This document shows positions 62,965-64,000 of a DNA stretch of 64,000 bases, in pieces. The position numbers and the translations under genes were made by a program. Under the pieces are notes generated by a model. The model saw only the letters and a list, made by a program, of their open reading frames with translations. It searched no databases and was not told where the DNA came from. The DNA comes from Clusia tigrina (taxonomy: Eukaryota > Arthropoda > Insecta > Diptera > Clusiidae): positions 3,148,822 to 3,212,821 of the forward strand of contig CAKKTE020000188.1 in NCBI GenBank assembly GCA_920105625.2, read 5' to 3'. Position 1 is the stretch's first letter, and each line of letters opens with the position of its first letter.

Positions 62965-63954
62965 TTAACCTATGGTTTTAACCCTTTCTAACCACTTCCC
63001 CCTATCGAACACAAGATTCTGCAACCCAAAAACGCGATCTACTGCTCCTCGCAATTTCTTAATAATTCGAATATAATTTAAGTTTTTGCCAGTACAATTG
63101 CTTCTGTCGAAGTATGTCGGCTGATCTGTAAGTAGTACAGTTGGACAAACAGTTGCAATCAATTTAGGTTCAGTCACTATATTCACATCATTTTTACATG
63201 ATGCCCCTTCTGAATGTTTTGTCTTTGATCCATTCGATGGTATACTGCTTTTATCTGCTGCAACAGCACCATTACTGTCTGAAACTAAAGATAAAGATCT
63301 ACCAGCAGATTTTATGGAGTCACTTTGACTAGTGGTTTCTGTACTCTGTTCACTATGGTCACTAAGGCTCATATTTTGTGAGAGGGGAGCTTCTACTAAA
63401 TCGTTAACAAACATATCTATTGAGTCCAAAGAAGATAAATTTTCGCAACTATTTCTTAATTTTGCGTTACACGCTTCAGACATAATACTACCATCAACAG
63501 AATTATCGTCTAACAATATCTCAAAAATATCTTGATCTATTGAGGCCAAGTCCTCATCGTCCTGACTTGTTGGTATATTGTCCAAAACTTCCTCTTCACA
63601 ACTTAAATTATAAATGATAGTACTTTCCTCTTCAAAACTAACCTGTGAGTTGCCACTTCCCCTAACTTCTTCCCAGTTTTCAACTACTTTATTTTGGGGC
63701 TCCTTATCCAACTCTGCAGCTGCTAGGCTACTTTCCTGCGCCGGTGATTGCTGCATGGGTCTCATTGCATCACTAATGAGCTTCATCAGCTCTAAATGGT
63801 TCGCACGGACCGTTTCCCTTATCTTTCCAAACTCCACCTTCATCGCCGCCCGGTAACTGTTTTCACTCTCTAATATCAGTAAGTTCACGGCTGACCGATA
63901 TTGACTTGGTAGTGCTGATGGCCTAGCGCCGTATTCCCCGTATTCCGCTGACAT
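62965..63954 (-). CDS. 329-codon ORF upstream of the probable LTR, function unknown
   Basis: The ATG at 63954 opens MSAEYGEYGARPSALPSQYR. About residues 25-70 look helical (KVEFGKIRETVRANHLELMK). A long acidic, Ser/Asp-rich low-complexity middle follows (EEEVLDNIPTSQDDEDLASI), and then a basic C-terminus (YIRIIKKLRGAVDRVFGLQN). There are no Cys/His knuckles, protease, polymerase or membrane segments. The stop at 62965 lies about 45 bases from the proposed polypurine tract, so it is the last gene of the element if that model is right. It could be gag-like in a gag-only non-autonomous element, or an extra 3' ORF. I do not recognise the family. Confidence 0.55.
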   Translation of the reverse strand: MSAEYGEYGARPSALPSQYRSAVNLLILESENSYRAAMKVEFGKIRETVRANHLELMKLISDAMRPMQQSPAQESSLAAAELDKEPQNKVVENWEEVRGSGNSQVSFEEESTIIYNLSCEEEVLDNIPTSQDDEDLASIDQDIFEILLDDNSVDGSIMSEACNAKLRNSCENLSSLDSIDMFVNDLVEAPLSQNMSLSDHSEQSTETTSQSDSIKSAGRSLSLVSDSNGAVAADKSSIPSNGSKTKHSEGASCKNDVNIVTEPKLIATVCPTVLLTDQPTYFDRSNCTGKNLNYIRIIKKLRGAVDRVFGLQNLVFDRGKWLERVKTIG

Positions 63955-64000
63955 GTTTACTCTAAAAAAACCAACTAACTTCTAACAACAAAAAAATAAC

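Noticed and set aside
1..64000. CRISPR arrays, rRNA genes, bacterial operons, phage
   Set aside because: Looked for; all repeats are transposon-derived or tandem, and coding content is eukaryotic.

Overview
This window is eukaryotic DNA and almost certainly comes from a dipteran insect, probably a brachyceran fly. I infer this from glutamine-rich coding exons joined by GT-AG introns (one only 61 bp), from very AT-rich spacers, from retroelement primer sites that match fly-type tRNA-Tyr and tRNA-Ser 3' ends, and from a mix of Jockey, LOA-like, RTE, R1-like, BEL/Pao, Ty3/gypsy, piggyBac and mariner sequences. I see no bacterial genes, rRNA genes or CRISPR arrays. The species cannot be fixed from sequence alone.

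Layout. 1-1800: three tandem 411-bp copies of a foldback-type repeat, plus a decayed inverted copy. 2321-3561: three coding exons of one host gene (+ strand; coiled segment then glutamine-rich; internal junctions all phase 1). Its last splice donor at 3562 opens into the transposon mass, and no further exon was found. 3846-25069: a Jockey-type LINE (- strand) bounded by a 12-bp target-site duplication. It is interrupted by four later insertions: a 598-bp short element with inverted ends (6548-7145), BEL/Pao element 1 (7330-13188, +), LOA-like LINE 1 (14190-19323, +) and Ty3/gypsy element 1 (20141-24893, -). 25082-26350 shows no gene.

26360-45960: a second Jockey copy (+ strand), split by LOA-like LINE 2 (26968-33610, -) and by a young, nearly intact 10.4-kb Ty3/gypsy element 2 (34522-44970, -). 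LOA-like LINE 2 carries an R1-like fragment and a perfect 50-bp inverted repeat. 46062-48122: a broken piggyBac-like transposon. 49775-50085: an RTE scrap beside a mariner transposase N-terminus. 50672-60727: BEL/Pao element 2 (-), with a 5'-truncated RTE LINE (54577-57707, +) inside it and a solo LTR (57045-57596) inside the LINE. 60728-64000: an unrecognised short ORF, a likely long LTR containing two tRNA-Lys(CUU)-derived fragments, and a 329-residue ORF that ends just before that LTR.

How it fits together. Nearly everything is selfish DNA inserted into older selfish DNA. Exact target-site duplications let most nesting steps be ordered. The only intact multi-gene unit is gypsy element 2: gag and pol are open, the LTRs are nearly identical, and a GGGAAAC slippery heptamer with a following stem sits in the gag/pol overlap, suggesting -1 frameshift expression of pol. 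The host gene appears to carry this nest in an intron or just downstream of its visible exons.
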